From positions 1,576,903 through 1,640,902 of the forward strand of contig NZ_GL379770.1 in NCBI RefSeq assembly GCF_000143765.1: a stretch of 64,000 bases of DNA, in the 5' to 3' direction. The notes under the pieces are model-generated. The model had not been told where the DNA came from and searched no databases. It worked only from the letters and a program-made list of their open reading frames with translations. Position 1 is the stretch's first letter. Each line of letters starts with the position of its first letter. The translations under genes were made by a program, and so were the position numbers. This document shows positions 1-8,562 of the stretch, one piece after another. This DNA comes from Sphingobacterium spiritivorum ATCC 33861. Its GTDB lineage: Bacteria; Bacteroidota; Bacteroidia; Sphingobacteriales; Sphingobacteriaceae.

Positions 1-710
1 TTAAACAAAGGAATGAAGGCAGCGTCGTTATCTATGGCCAATTTAACGATATCTTCTATGTTAATTTTTTGATGGTCGTTTAATCTTTTTCGGAGATCAG
101 ATATTATGGTTCCGCTTCTTAATACCTGCTGATATAGCCGGAGAAGTTCATTGTGTTTGAAGACGATAAAATAGCCTGCCATGGAGAGCAGCATAAATGC
201 CTGTATAAAAGTAATGATGCGCACAGTTTCTATAAGTGGTTCAGTAACGATCAGATCGCTTTTAATAAGTCTGAAATCATATATGTGGCTAATGCAGAAT
301 AAGATAAAGATGATTAAATAGAAGGTGATAATCAGTGACTTTCTGTTTAACAGAAGTAAAACAACAGTTAGTTGTGAAAAATAATAAAAAGTAATTCCAT
401 TATCAAATCCATCTTTTGACGAGTAGTAAAAGATAAGAAAACTAACGGTCAGACAGGCTGTGAAAATAATATAAGGATTAAAACGTGCTTTGGGAAAGAA
501 GAATGAAGAAAGTATGAGACAACCAAATGAAAATAAAACAAATACATTTGATATCAATCCAAATGCCCAGTCTCTTATTGAATCTACTATAAAAAAAGTG
601 CCTTTTAGAAATACAATCTGATTCACTATCCTGGCTTGTATAATATCCAGTTTATTCATCTCTTTTGTAATATGCATATTTACTATGCAATTCCAGTATT
701 TCGCTAACAT
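1..710 (-). CDS. Membrane-anchored regulator, N-terminal part (runs off the window)
   Basis: An open frame of 236 codons starts at the ATG whose first base is 710 and is still open at base 1. The first ~35 residues are followed by about five hydrophobic segments (roughly residues 45-70, 75-95, 105-140, 165-190), then a basic segment that ends in a DIVKLAIDNDAAFIPLF-like stretch. In Bacteroidota that stretch commonly precedes a C-terminal LuxR-like helix-turn-helix in membrane-tethered regulators. The DNA-binding domain would lie outside the window, so the regulator call is inferred from the truncated end. An alternative start is the third Met (residue 18). Targets are unknown. Confidence 0.55.
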   Translation of the reverse strand, partial: MLAKYWNCIVNMHITKEMNKLDIIQARIVNQIVFLKGTFFIVDSIRDWAFGLISNVFVLFSFGCLILSSFFFPKARFNPYIIFTACLTVSFLIFYYSSKDGFDNGITFYYFSQLTVVLLLLNRKSLIITFYLIIFILFCISHIYDFRLIKSDLIVTEPLIETVRIITFIQAFMLLSMAGYFIVFKHNELLRLYQQVLRSGTIISDLRKRLNDHQKINIEDIVKLAIDNDAAFIPLF

Positions 711-1145
711 AATAATTTAAATTAATTTGTTGTTTGGTTAGAGGTTTTAATAAATTTTTTAAATTAATTATTTAGTAATAATATGTCTTATTTGTGTGTT
801 TTATACCTATTCTTTTAAAATTCAAAGCAAGGAAAGTGATGGTGTTAAAAATATAATATATATACATTTCGACATTAAAATAACTTCTTTTCATTAGTGA
901 AGTTATTTTTCACTATCAATTTGATTCCACACTGTCTGATAAAAGCAGATTAATTTAAATAATCAAAAATAGTATTTTTTTTATTTTCGTATTTATTTAA
1001 TGATATTTTTTTTCTCTAAAGTGTTTTTGTTTTGTCTTTTTTGAGGTCTATATGTAATAGTGAAGTTTATATAGCATTGATTAAGATGTTCAGGTTAAAT
1101 ATAGAATGGGATTATAAAAAATTTCAGGAAAGCAATCTGGAACAG
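711..1145. other. A+T-rich intergenic region, no gene seen
   Basis: Very A+T-rich with frequent stops in all frames. It separates the truncated regulator from the tRNA terminator. I see no convincing ORF, hairpin or promoter pair, apart from generic TTTG-type words that could serve the regulator. Confidence 0.6.
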
Positions 1146-1169
1146 AAAAAGCCAACTTTTGATTGGCTT
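1146..1169 (-). terminator. Intrinsic terminator after tRNA-Pro
   Basis: On the minus strand AAGCCAA and TTGGCTT pair as a 7-bp stem around a 7-nt loop and run into a U tract. The hairpin lies 3 nt past the tRNA 3' end. Confidence 0.8.
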
Positions 1170-1172
1170 ATG

Positions 1173-1246
1173 TCGGGATGGCCGGATTTGAACCGACGAC
1201 CTCCAGCACCCCATGCTGGCGCGATACCGGGCTACGCTACATCCCG
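1173..1246 (-). tRNA. tRNA-Pro (anticodon GGG)
   Basis: The minus strand folds into a 74-nt cloverleaf. The acceptor stem is CGGGATG with CATCCCG, the anticodon stem is CCAGC with GCTGG around the loop ATGGGGT (anticodon GGG), and the T arm contains GGTTCAAATCC. The discriminator base is A and the CCA tail is not encoded. It reads the proline codon CCC and, by wobble, CCU. Confidence 0.96.
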
Positions 1247-1321
1247 AAAGGAAATACAAATAAAGGAAAGAGAACGCTTATAATCAATTTTTTTTGATCA
1301 GATCCTGAGATTTTTATATTT

Positions 1322-1354
1322 ATCCGGAAGCATCAGATCTGAATGCTTCCGGAT
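1322..1354. terminator. Hairpin downstream of fabF
   Basis: A perfect 12-bp inverted repeat (ATCCGGAAGCAT / ATGCTTCCGGAT) with a 9-nt loop lies 40 bases past the fabF stop. The tract after it on the minus strand is A/T-mixed rather than a clean U run, so its strength as a terminator is uncertain. Confidence 0.6.
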
Positions 1355-1394
1355 ATTAACAGACCCAAGTTTTTTGAGTGTTCAGAAAACTCTT

Positions 1395-2639
1395 TTAATC
1401 AGTATATTTTTTGAAAATAGAAGTTGCAATATGTCCACCGAATCCGAACGTATTATTCATTGCATAATGCAGCTCTTTTTGCTGCGCTTTTGCTAGCGTA
1501 AAATCAAATACATCTTTAAATTCCGGTTCGATTTCAACCGAATTGATGGTAGGAGGGATGATATTCTCCTGAACAGCTTTGATCGAAGCAATTGCTTCGA
1601 TTGCACCGGCAGCACCTAAGAGATGCCCTGTCATAGATTTTGTAGCACTGATATGTACATTGCTTTCTGCTCCGAAAACACGCAGGGCAGCTCTCAGTTC
1701 ACTCAGATCTCCCTGCGCTGTGGAAGTCGCATGTGTATTCAGATAACCTATATCCTGAGGTTGCAGGTTTGCATCTTCCAATGCCGCGAGCATGCCCAGA
1801 TAAGCGCCTTCACCTTCCGGATGTGTACCTGTCATATGGTAAGCATCTGCTGCCATTCCGCCACCTACGATTTCTGCAATAATAGTTGCACCTCTTTTCT
1901 TTGCACTTTCCAGATCTTCCAGTATCAGCGCTCCGGCACCTTCACCCATGACAAAGCCGTCCCTGTTTACGTCAAATGGTCTGGATGCATGCTCTGGGGC
2001 GTCGTTGCGTGTAGAAAGGGCTTTCGCAGAATTGAATCCGCCAACAGAACTTTCTGTAATAGGCGCTTCCGATCCGCCTGTAATGATCATATCAGCTTTG
2101 TTCCACCGGATATAATTGAAAGCATCTATAATAGCCGTATTGGAGGTTGCGCAGGCAGATACAGTGGAGAAGTTGATACCTCTGAGACCATATTTTATAG
2201 AAATCATACCCGCCGCAATATCCACAATCATCTTTGGGATGAAATACGGATTGAATCGGGGAGTACCATCTCCAAGCGCAAATTCACTCACCTGCTGCTG
2301 AAAGGTTTGTATACCACCGTTTCCTGATCCCCATATCACTCCGATTCTGTTTCTGTTTAACTCTTCAAAATTGATATTAGCATCTTTTATAGCCTCTTCT
2401 GCTGCTATTAGTGCATATTGGGTAAAAGGATCATATTTGCGGATTTCGGCTTTGTCCATATAATCCAGCGGATCAAAATCCTTAAGTTCGCAGGCAAATT
2501 TTGTTTTGAACTTACTGCTGTCAAATTTTGTAATGGGTGCTGCACCACTTACGCCATGGATAAGGGAATGCCAGAATTTCTTTACATTGTTACCGATAGG
2601 AGTCAAAGCTCCAAGTCCAGTGATAACTACTCTTCTCAT
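1395..2639 (-). CDS. fabF: Beta-ketoacyl-ACP synthase II
   Basis: A 414-residue condensing enzyme of the KAS I/II family. It would elongate acyl-ACP with malonyl-ACP in the cytoplasm. The full catalytic set is visible: nucleophile Cys163 in STVSACATS, His303 in NTHATST, Lys334 and His339 in KSMTGHLLGAAG. The length is normal for FabF. It starts 7 bases after the stop of a TetR gene on the same strand, so the two are probably one operon. A local TetR repressor suggests an accessory or inducible copy used in membrane or specialised lipid synthesis rather than the housekeeping fab cluster. That role is inferred; the enzyme class is clear. Confidence 0.93.
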   Translation of the reverse strand: MRRVVITGLGALTPIGNNVKKFWHSLIHGVSGAAPITKFDSSKFKTKFACELKDFDPLDYMDKAEIRKYDPFTQYALIAAEEAIKDANINFEELNRNRIGVIWGSGNGGIQTFQQQVSEFALGDGTPRFNPYFIPKMIVDIAAGMISIKYGLRGINFSTVSACATSNTAIIDAFNYIRWNKADMIITGGSEAPITESSVGGFNSAKALSTRNDAPEHASRPFDVNRDGFVMGEGAGALILEDLESAKKRGATIIAEIVGGGMAADAYHMTGTHPEGEGAYLGMLAALEDANLQPQDIGYLNTHATSTAQGDLSELRAALRVFGAESNVHISATKSMTGHLLGAAGAIEAIASIKAVQENIIPPTINSVEIEPEFKDVFDFTLAKAQQKELHYAMNNTFGFGGHIATSIFKKYTD

Positions 2640-2646
2640 TTTCTTG

Positions 2647-3207
2647 TTATTTTAGCAGAAGCTCTTTCTTAATAGCTTCTTTTATTAGTTTGAAATCATT
2701 TTTGTCCGTCAGCCGTGCAAGCGGAACAATAGCAATCATATTGGATATGATCAAAAGAGCTTTTGTCCGGACATCTGTATTCATATTAAAAACGCCCGAT
2801 TGTTTACCTTCTTCTAAAAATCCGGTAACCCAATCCAGCATTACAGACGAAAATTCCTTGAGTCTATCCGTCATACAATCTTCCAGTGTATGATAATCCG
2901 GAGCTAATGATCCTACTATACAGACTCTTTTTTCCAGTTGTATTTGGGCATGGATACCGAAAAAAGTTTCCAGTTTTTCTAACGCTGAAAGATTCGCGGA
3001 ATTGTGCTTTGTCTTTTTGAAATTGTCGATATGATAATCAATTACAGCAACTCCCAATGCGGTCTTGGTAGGGAAATGATAATGAATAGATGCATTTCTT
3101 ATATTCAGTTGTCTGGCAATATCAGAAAAGCTGAAGGCATTAAACCCCTTCTCCCGAATGAGTTTATCTGCTAATGTAAGTATGGCTGATCGTGTATCCA
3201 TATCCAT
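2647..3207 (-). CDS. TetR/AcrR family transcriptional regulator
   Basis: A 186-residue protein with an N-terminal TetR helix-turn-helix (roughly residues 8-55, with FSFSDIARQLNIRNASIHYHF followed by TKTALG) and an all-helical ligand domain. It is the first gene of an operon with fabF. A perfect 16-bp palindrome lies 12-27 bases upstream, inside the promoter spacer, which points to autorepression. The -7 box ends only 1 base before the annotated ATG, so translation may begin at the second Met (3201) or the mRNA may be leaderless. The ligand is unknown; an acyl-CoA or fatty acid would suit the fabF partner. Confidence 0.88.
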   Translation of the reverse strand: MDMDTRSAILTLADKLIREKGFNAFSFSDIARQLNIRNASIHYHFPTKTALGVAVIDYHIDNFKKTKHNSANLSALEKLETFFGIHAQIQLEKRVCIVGSLAPDYHTLEDCMTDRLKEFSSVMLDWVTGFLEEGKQSGVFNMNTDVRTKALLIISNMIAIVPLARLTDKNDFKLIKEAIKKELLLK

Positions 3208-3208
3208 G

Positions 3209-3240
3209 CAAATATACTTACCTACATGTAGGTAGGCAAA
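3209..3240 (-). promoter_or_regulatory. TetR-fabF promoter with embedded operator
   Basis: On the minus strand a TTTG (3240-3237) and TATATTTG (3216-3209) are 20 bases apart, matching the Bacteroidota sigma consensus. The spacer holds a perfect 16-bp palindrome at 3219-3234 (half-site TACCTACA). Repressor binding there would cover the polymerase site directly. Confidence 0.75.
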
Positions 3241-3298
3241 TTTATTTTTTATATCTGCAATAGGAGTGGTGTGATATAGAAAATAAGGATCAATAAAA

Positions 3299-3329
3299 AA
3301 GACGGGAAGCCTGCTGGCTAACCCGTCTT
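3299..3329 (-). terminator. Terminator after heme oxygenase
   Basis: AAGACGGG pairs with CCCGTCTT, with an inner AGCC/GGCT helix. A T run follows on the minus strand. It lies 20 bases past the heme oxygenase stop. Confidence 0.8.
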
Positions 3330-3348
3330 AAAAAAGATAAAGCTATTT

Positions 3349-3909
3349 TTAGGAAACTTGTGTCGTATTGAATACGTCTCCGAAGCGTGAAAATGTTTCG
3401 TTGGCGATTTCTATGGCTTTGGGATGTGTATCCGGATTTTCACCCTGAGCATTCAGAGCTGCAGTGAATATTCCCCACATCTTGGCTGTGTCCTCACCAT
3501 ATCCGGAGAAGAAGGAGGTGCCTTTGTGTATACCATATTTATTAAGCATCTGTACAATAATGGGGCCTCCCATGACAGAGCCTTCCAGTACATACAATGC
3601 GCTTAATGCTTCCAACGGATTACTGATTTCCGGAACTTTAATATCCGATCGGTTTTCTACAGTTCCTCCCAGTGACTCAATATCAGCTTTGATGTAATCC
3701 GATTTTCTTCGATCAGCATAGTCGTGTAGTACATCGGTGTTGATGTAAGGCAGGATTGCTTTTTCAATAGCATTGAAATAGATATAAAAGTTATTTAAAA
3801 AATCGGCGTAATCAGCTTCTGATCGAATGGCTTTCATTTGTCGCACCACTGTACCTTCCAGTGCCTGATGTGCAGATTTGGTTGATTCTTTGATATATTG
3901 ACTTAACAT
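3349..3909 (-). CDS. Biliverdin-producing heme oxygenase
   Basis: A 186-residue cytoplasmic helical protein of the bacterial HemO/BphO heme oxygenase family, which opens the heme ring to release iron, CO and biliverdin. His14 in KSAHQALE fits the proximal heme ligand. YVLEGSVMGGPII (about residues 109-121) fits the Gly-rich distal helix over the heme. The length is typical. It is the last gene of the minus-strand heme-uptake arm. A 112-base gap containing a 22-bp palindrome suggests its own promoter. Electron donors are not visible nearby. Confidence 0.85.
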   Translation of the reverse strand: MLSQYIKESTKSAHQALEGTVVRQMKAIRSEADYADFLNNFYIYFNAIEKAILPYINTDVLHDYADRRKSDYIKADIESLGGTVENRSDIKVPEISNPLEALSALYVLEGSVMGGPIIVQMLNKYGIHKGTSFFSGYGEDTAKMWGIFTAALNAQGENPDTHPKAIEIANETFSRFGDVFNTTQVS

Positions 3910-3935
3910 GGTATATTCTTTATTAGTTTAACGGT

Positions 3936-3957
3936 TTAATACAAATATTCGTATTAA
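3936..3957. promoter_or_regulatory. Palindrome upstream of heme oxygenase
   Basis: TTAATAC and GTATTAA are inverted around an 8-base core that is itself almost symmetric (one mismatched pair in 22 bases). It lies 27-48 bases before the heme oxygenase start, where an operator would be expected. The binding protein is unknown. Confidence 0.5.
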
Positions 3958-4021
3958 TTCTTTGTGTTGTATGCTGATTTCTGCTTATTGATCTATGAAT
4001 TTCGATTTTTTAGTTTTCGCA

Positions 4022-5317
4022 TCAGTTTAAAGGTTTCAGTTTCAGATCGCTTTTGATCATGGGCACATAGGGAATCTCCTGTTTTTCCGTTTGGGTGCTC
4101 TGTGTGGTTGCTGAACGCGCTGAAGTGGATTTGACCTTCCCGCTGATAAGATCCAGTGTTGCCGCCAGATAGGGTTCATTCGGATCTCCCAGAGGCAGAG
4201 CTGAAGTGCCGGTGATAGTCACATCTACCGGTATGCCATTAAAATAGTCTGACCAGCCATTTGCATTGCGAATCAGAAAACTGGCAAGATACAGGTTATA
4301 CTGATCGATATTTATAGCAAAGAAACCAACAGGTTTACCGTATGTTTTTTGTCCGATCAGCTTCACCGGGAAATACGGCATCAGACTGCTGATGACTAAC
4401 TCACTTGCTGAAGCTGTTCTGCCGGTGACAATAAAATAGATGTTTTTGACAGATTCCAGTTTTCCTTTCTTTTCAAAAATTTTTGTATTTTCTTTTTCTG
4501 AAAAATCCACATCTGCCATTGTTGCCACACGTCCCTCATAGGACACTGTTTTACCTTGTTCGTTCAGATAGACCTGATGTTTGAGTATGGTAGCTTTACC
4601 ATTTTGCATGATCGGATTGAATTGTTCGGTAAACATGACCTTTCCGTTGAGAGCAGTAGTCGCAATCAGATTTGTCAGGTATGTCGCTGTCTCTACATAA
4701 CCTCCTCCGTTACTTCGCAGGTCAATAATCAGATTTGCAGGTGCAAATGCTGCCATTGCTGCAAATGATTCATCCAGAGCTGCCTGACAACTGCTGAGAA
4801 GAGGGAAGGAGCCCAGTGCAATATATCCTATACTTTGATTCCCCTCCTGCCAGGTTTTCTGATAGAGTATAGGAGAAGAAGTCGATGCGATAGCGGCAGT
4901 AGATCCGGATCTGCCTGTTCCTTTTTCAATATAGGAATATTTGGGAACGCCTGTCCCGATTGGGTTTTCAAACGGAATACCTGCACTGTTTTTTTTATAC
5001 TGCGTAATATCAAACAGCTCTTTCTTAAATGCTGTTAATTCAGGGCTGATGCTCCCGTATCTGGTTCTCGGATCAAAGTCCTGATATGTTGGTAAAGCAT
5101 CCTGCCAGAGATATACATGACGGGCATACAGGAAGATCGAATCCAGGGTAAATTGGGTACGTGTCCCTGTAGTCGGGGAAATGATCTCTTCTTCTTCCGG
5201 ACCGGGATCCTTATCTTTCTTACAACTGGCGAGAAAGAAAGCAGGAACGAAGAGAAATAGCAGATATCTGCTCCATATATTGTAATATGGCTGCCGGGAC
5301 TTGTATATTTTTTGCAT
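4022..5317 (-). CDS. S41 family peptidase, lipoprotein
   Basis: A 431-residue C-terminal-processing-type serine peptidase. The signal peptide ends in FFLASC, a lipobox, so the protein should be membrane-anchored outside the cytoplasm. Family marks are IDLRSNGGG, the nucleophile region GRTASASELV and the lysine region GQKTYGKP (Ser-Lys dyad). No clear PDZ domain is recognised in the N-terminal half. Same-strand position between a peroxidase and the heme oxygenase, downstream of HmuY-like genes, suggests a part in releasing heme from proteins or maturing the uptake lipoproteins. That role is inferred. Confidence 0.85.
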   Translation of the reverse strand: MQKIYKSRQPYYNIWSRYLLFLFVPAFFLASCKKDKDPGPEEEEIISPTTGTRTQFTLDSIFLYARHVYLWQDALPTYQDFDPRTRYGSISPELTAFKKELFDITQYKKNSAGIPFENPIGTGVPKYSYIEKGTGRSGSTAAIASTSSPILYQKTWQEGNQSIGYIALGSFPLLSSCQAALDESFAAMAAFAPANLIIDLRSNGGGYVETATYLTNLIATTALNGKVMFTEQFNPIMQNGKATILKHQVYLNEQGKTVSYEGRVATMADVDFSEKENTKIFEKKGKLESVKNIYFIVTGRTASASELVISSLMPYFPVKLIGQKTYGKPVGFFAINIDQYNLYLASFLIRNANGWSDYFNGIPVDVTITGTSALPLGDPNEPYLAATLDLISGKVKSTSARSATTQSTQTEKQEIPYVPMIKSDLKLKPLN

Positions 5318-5427
5318 TTTTTGTATTTCTGTAGTTAGTTAATTCAGAGACTAATTTACTGATTAGATTTGACAGCATGATTATAGTGTATATATTTTTG
5401 CGGGTACTTATGTAGAATTATGGCTAT

Positions 5428-5458
5428 AAATGTTAAAGTTTTACAAACTTTAACATTT
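5428..5458. promoter_or_regulatory. A+T-rich inverted repeat upstream of the S41 gene
   Basis: Two 14-base arms (AAATGTTAAAGTTT and its complement) flank a 3-base centre, about 110-140 bases upstream of the S41 peptidase start. It could be an operator or an mRNA leader hairpin. There is no T run next to it. Confidence 0.45.
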
Positions 5459-5541
5459 TATCTTTCTGATAATCGGTTGATAATTATATTTTTGCATCCT
5501 TAAGATATATATGTCCAATGGTATTTTACTGTTGACAATGG

Positions 5542-5569
5542 AACCCCGGAACTTCACAGCTTCGGGGTT
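5542..5569. terminator. Terminator-like hairpin between peroxidase and S41 genes
   Basis: AACCCCG pairs with CGGGGTT. The T-rich tail is on the plus-strand side (TTTTGTGTTTT), not on the side used by the flanking minus-strand genes. It may end a short plus-strand transcript or act as an intercistronic hairpin in the minus transcript. Confidence 0.45.
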
Positions 5570-5579
5570 TTGTGTTTTA

Positions 5580-6698
5580 TTATTGCGGTATCACAGGTCT
5601 TTCAGTCGGTGATTGTTCACTGCTCAGGGATTCTAAAAATGAGATTATGGCTTTTCGTTCTGTACTTGTCAAACGCAGATTTTTGATATGAGGGGATAGT
5701 TCGCCATTGACTTGCTGTCCGTTTGTCTGAGGCATTCCCTGACCCAGCAGATCCAGCATTTCATCCAATGTGCCCACACTGCCGTTATGCATATAAGGAT
5801 AGGTTTGTGCTACATTACGAAGACCTGCTGTCCGAAACCTGCCTTTATCTGATTCTTTACCTGTGGCTATAAATCTGCCATTATCAAGAGCTCCAGTATG
5901 ATCTTTTGCATATCCTAAATTGTGATATTCCAGATCTGTCAGAAATGGTCCGTTGTGGCAATTCAGGCATCTTCCTTTGGTTCGAAAGAGATGTAAACCT
6001 TCGATCTGCTGGTCACTGAGCGCTGTATACTGACCTTTCAGAAATCTATCGAAGGCTGTCTCTCCGCTTACAATACTTTGGGAATATACTGCAATAGCAT
6101 TCAGTATACGTTGTCTGTTTATCTCCTGGTCTCCATATGCTTCTGCAAAGAGAGAAAGGTAACCGTCTACAGCAGACAGCTTAGCCGGTAGTGTATAGGT
6201 ATTGCCTCCCATTTCGATCGGAGATTCGATAGCCTCAGCAATCTGCTCTGCATAAGTCTTTGCCCGGCCGTCATGAAAGAGTCTGCCGTTGACATACCAC
6301 ACATTTTCCATAGAAGGTGTATTGCGGTGATGCGTAGCAATACCTTCAGCCGTTTTTTTTCGGTCTACCCAGTAGGTTGCAGGATTATGACAGGAAGAGC
6401 AGGAATTGTCCCCGCGACCAACACGCGGATCAAATAAGAGGACTTTACCCAAAGCGAGAATCTTACGCTGAGCAACAGGATCAACAGAACCGGCGGGCAT
6501 GAGGGCCAGCTCCCGGAGCGTAATCCCTTCATCGAGCACAGGTTTGGGCCATAAGGATGAACTGGCTTCATATTGCGCTCTCAGACTTTTTTCTACCGGA
6601 GTAACAGGAGGGTCTGTATCCGGACCTTTTGCTTTGCTACAAGCGCTTAAAGCAAATATGATTAGTGTAATTAACCATTTAGAGGCAGTACATAGCAT
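5580..6698 (-). CDS. Di-heme cytochrome c peroxidase, lipoprotein
   Basis: A 372-residue periplasmic-side protein of the CcpA/MauG family, which reduces hydrogen peroxide or oxidises partner proteins with two c-type hemes. The lipobox LSAC places the lipid-modified Cys at residue 20. Two heme motifs are present: CSSCH in the N-terminal half and CLNCH in the C-terminal half. YPYMHNGSVGTLDEML is typical of the C-terminal domain. It lies inside the heme-acquisition gene array, in the same orientation. It could protect the surface from peroxide during heme uptake or oxidise heme or heme proteins; the exact job is inferred. Confidence 0.9.
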   Translation of the reverse strand: MLCTASKWLITLIIFALSACSKAKGPDTDPPVTPVEKSLRAQYEASSSLWPKPVLDEGITLRELALMPAGSVDPVAQRKILALGKVLLFDPRVGRGDNSCSSCHNPATYWVDRKKTAEGIATHHRNTPSMENVWYVNGRLFHDGRAKTYAEQIAEAIESPIEMGGNTYTLPAKLSAVDGYLSLFAEAYGDQEINRQRILNAIAVYSQSIVSGETAFDRFLKGQYTALSDQQIEGLHLFRTKGRCLNCHNGPFLTDLEYHNLGYAKDHTGALDNGRFIATGKESDKGRFRTAGLRNVAQTYPYMHNGSVGTLDEMLDLLGQGMPQTNGQQVNGELSPHIKNLRLTSTERKAIISFLESLSSEQSPTERPVIPQ

Positions 6699-6827
6699 GA
6701 AATCAGAATGTAAGTAAATGAGTATTTGTAATTTCAGATACTCACCGTATGAATAAAGAGGTTATAATATTGGGAATATAGTATTGACGATATGAATTGA
6801 GCGTTGTTATCTTACCTTCTATTTTTG

Positions 6828-7802
6828 CTACATCGTAACGGTATAATTTGTGGCTACAATACGACCAAGCTGTGTCCCGTTTTTGTCATAAGCATTTAGA
6901 GCTCTTATTCTTCCCAATCCGACTGTCTGAGGAATAGTAAGTTCGATTTCCTGGCTGGCTTCATTGTAATTCACCTCTGTTACAGTGTGTTCTACCTGAG
7001 CCAGATCAAGTAGTTTAAGGGAATTCAGGGAATCGCTATAGTATTTTTTAAATAGGCTGGCATTGTATTTAAGTATTATTTTTTCACCTCGTTTGATATT
7101 ACGTCTCACCATATCATTTACAACCACTGCACCGAATACGGGTGGAGCTATTTTGAATGCTTCCGTTGTAACGGAGCGTATTCCAGAAATAATTTTGATC
7201 CGATAGGTGCCGATATTGGGTTCTGCCGGTACGACTACACTGATACCATTTGCTTCTAATGTCTCAATGGTTAGTTTGGTCTCTTTATTACTTTCATCAA
7301 TCAGGAAGGCACTTGTTTTCGTTTTATCGGTCAGGATATGCTGCGTAGCTATTACAATTGTCGGATATGATGCAATATTGTATATCATATCTTCAGATAA
7401 AGATACTCTGGCACTTATCATAGGCTGATTGATCTGTAGCCTTAATTTATACGTTTTTGTCGTTCCGTCCTGCGCTTTTACAGTATACTGAGCAGGTTCA
7501 TCTGTTTTAATGCTGATAGCTGTTCCTGAGGCCGGACTTATACTGGCTCGATCGGATACGACAATAGTTGGTGTCAATGTGCCGGGTTCTTCCTGATAGG
7601 GTGGCCAATACAGGATAATTTCATTATTAACGATACTGGCTGATAGTGTATTGCCATTGGCATCTTTCACTTCAAAGCTCTCAATCTCATTGTATGGGAA
7701 ATCTACATATTCCTTGGAACATGAAGATAACAGAAACGCAAAAAGCGCAGATAGTAAGAGTAAGGAATTATAAGGTTTTTGTATTTGGGTAATAAGTTGC
7801 AT
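6828..7802 (-). CDS. Unknown lipoprotein with repeated Ig-like (DUF5018/IPT-type) domains
   Basis: I place the start at the Met at 7802, which gives a clean signal peptide ending in FLLSSC; a longer frame to 7874 has no signal. The lipoprotein is about 324 residues. Its first domain (about residues 25-125) ends in AQDGTTKTYKLRLQ, typical of Bacteroidota DUF5018/cadherin-like domains, and the rest is beta-rich. It resembles the lipoprotein at 8563-9543 in length, order of segments and signal, so the two look like paralogues. The alternation with HmuY-like genes suggests surface heme-binding accessory proteins; no function is proven. Confidence 0.75.
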   Translation of the reverse strand: MQLITQIQKPYNSLLLLSALFAFLLSSCSKEYVDFPYNEIESFEVKDANGNTLSASIVNNEIILYWPPYQEEPGTLTPTIVVSDRASISPASGTAISIKTDEPAQYTVKAQDGTTKTYKLRLQINQPMISARVSLSEDMIYNIASYPTIVIATQHILTDKTKTSAFLIDESNKETKLTIETLEANGISVVVPAEPNIGTYRIKIISGIRSVTTEAFKIAPPVFGAVVVNDMVRRNIKRGEKIILKYNASLFKKYYSDSLNSLKLLDLAQVEHTVTEVNYNEASQEIELTIPQTVGLGRIRALNAYDKNGTQLGRIVATNYTVTM

Positions 7803-7891
7803 AGCGCTTACAAATAAAAGTGTATGCGGATGTGTGATTGAAAACGGACTGTCGGCACATCCACTTACCGACAATCCATTTTGATTAAATT

Positions 7892-8497
7892 TTATAAGGT
7901 TTTGAATGCAATGTTTGCATCAGCCTTAACCTGAAGACCTGCTCCTGAACCTGTTTGGCTTACATTTGTGAATTCAATTAGTTTCACAGCATAAATTTCT
8001 GATCCATCGTCGCTTCTTACTAAAATAGTACGTCCTGCGATAGCTTCGTTAGCACGTGTTGTAGTATTGTATGTGTACCATCCGTATGGAGGTGTAGTAG
8101 TAGTCTGACGACCAAGTGTAGTAGCTGAAATTGCAGAGCTTGAATTCCAGTCTGATGCCACTACTGTACTATAGTCTTTATCGATAAATTTGATAGCATA
8201 TCCTGATCCCGCAGAAATATTACCATTTACATGGCTACCGAAAATTACCTGATGTATATCTGATGCATTTGTGCTTTGATCTCCGGAACCTGAAAGATCT
8301 ACATAGATATTCGGCCAGTTAGCCGCATTCATTGGTGACCACCATTGACCATCAATAACATATAGAGAAGAGTTTGCCTGCGCTTTATTTAACTCTAAGG
8401 GAGTTACTTTTTCATTGTCTTTGTTACAAGATACTGTAAGTGTTGCCAAAGCTGCGATGGCTAAGGCCGTTTTGAAGAATGATTTTACTGTTGTCAT
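7892..8497 (-). CDS. HmuY-like heme-binding lipoprotein (third copy)
   Basis: A 201-residue lipoprotein (TLTVSC lipobox) with the HmuY-type end pattern: GWYTYNTTT, then a Thr-Ile-Leu-Val-Arg strand, then DDGSEIYAVKLIEF. HmuY proteins take heme from host proteins at the cell surface and pass it to a TonB receptor. This copy is the shortest of three and the most diverged, and it ends without the YFTFxYV strand of the others. It lies between two unknown beta-rich lipoproteins. The family call rests on pattern similarity to its neighbours and is less certain than for the other two. Confidence 0.7.
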   Translation of the reverse strand: MTTVKSFFKTALAIAALATLTVSCNKDNEKVTPLELNKAQANSSLYVIDGQWWSPMNAANWPNIYVDLSGSGDQSTNASDIHQVIFGSHVNGNISAGSGYAIKFIDKDYSTVVASDWNSSSAISATTLGRQTTTTPPYGWYTYNTTTRANEAIAGRTILVRSDDGSEIYAVKLIEFTNVSQTGSGAGLQVKADANIAFKTL

Positions 8498-8562
8498 TTT
8501 TTTGTGTTTTTAAAAGTTATTAATATTTAAGATATATATATGCCCAATGGGCTTGTGGATGC

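Noticed and set aside
1032..1283. An 83-codon plus-strand frame
   Set aside because: It runs through the tRNA-Pro gene and its terminator on the other strand, so it is not a protein gene.
1623..2327. A 234-codon open frame antisense to fabF
   Set aside because: The fabF frame has every catalytic residue in order. The antisense frame is Cys/Arg-rich with no recognisable domain and is a shadow.
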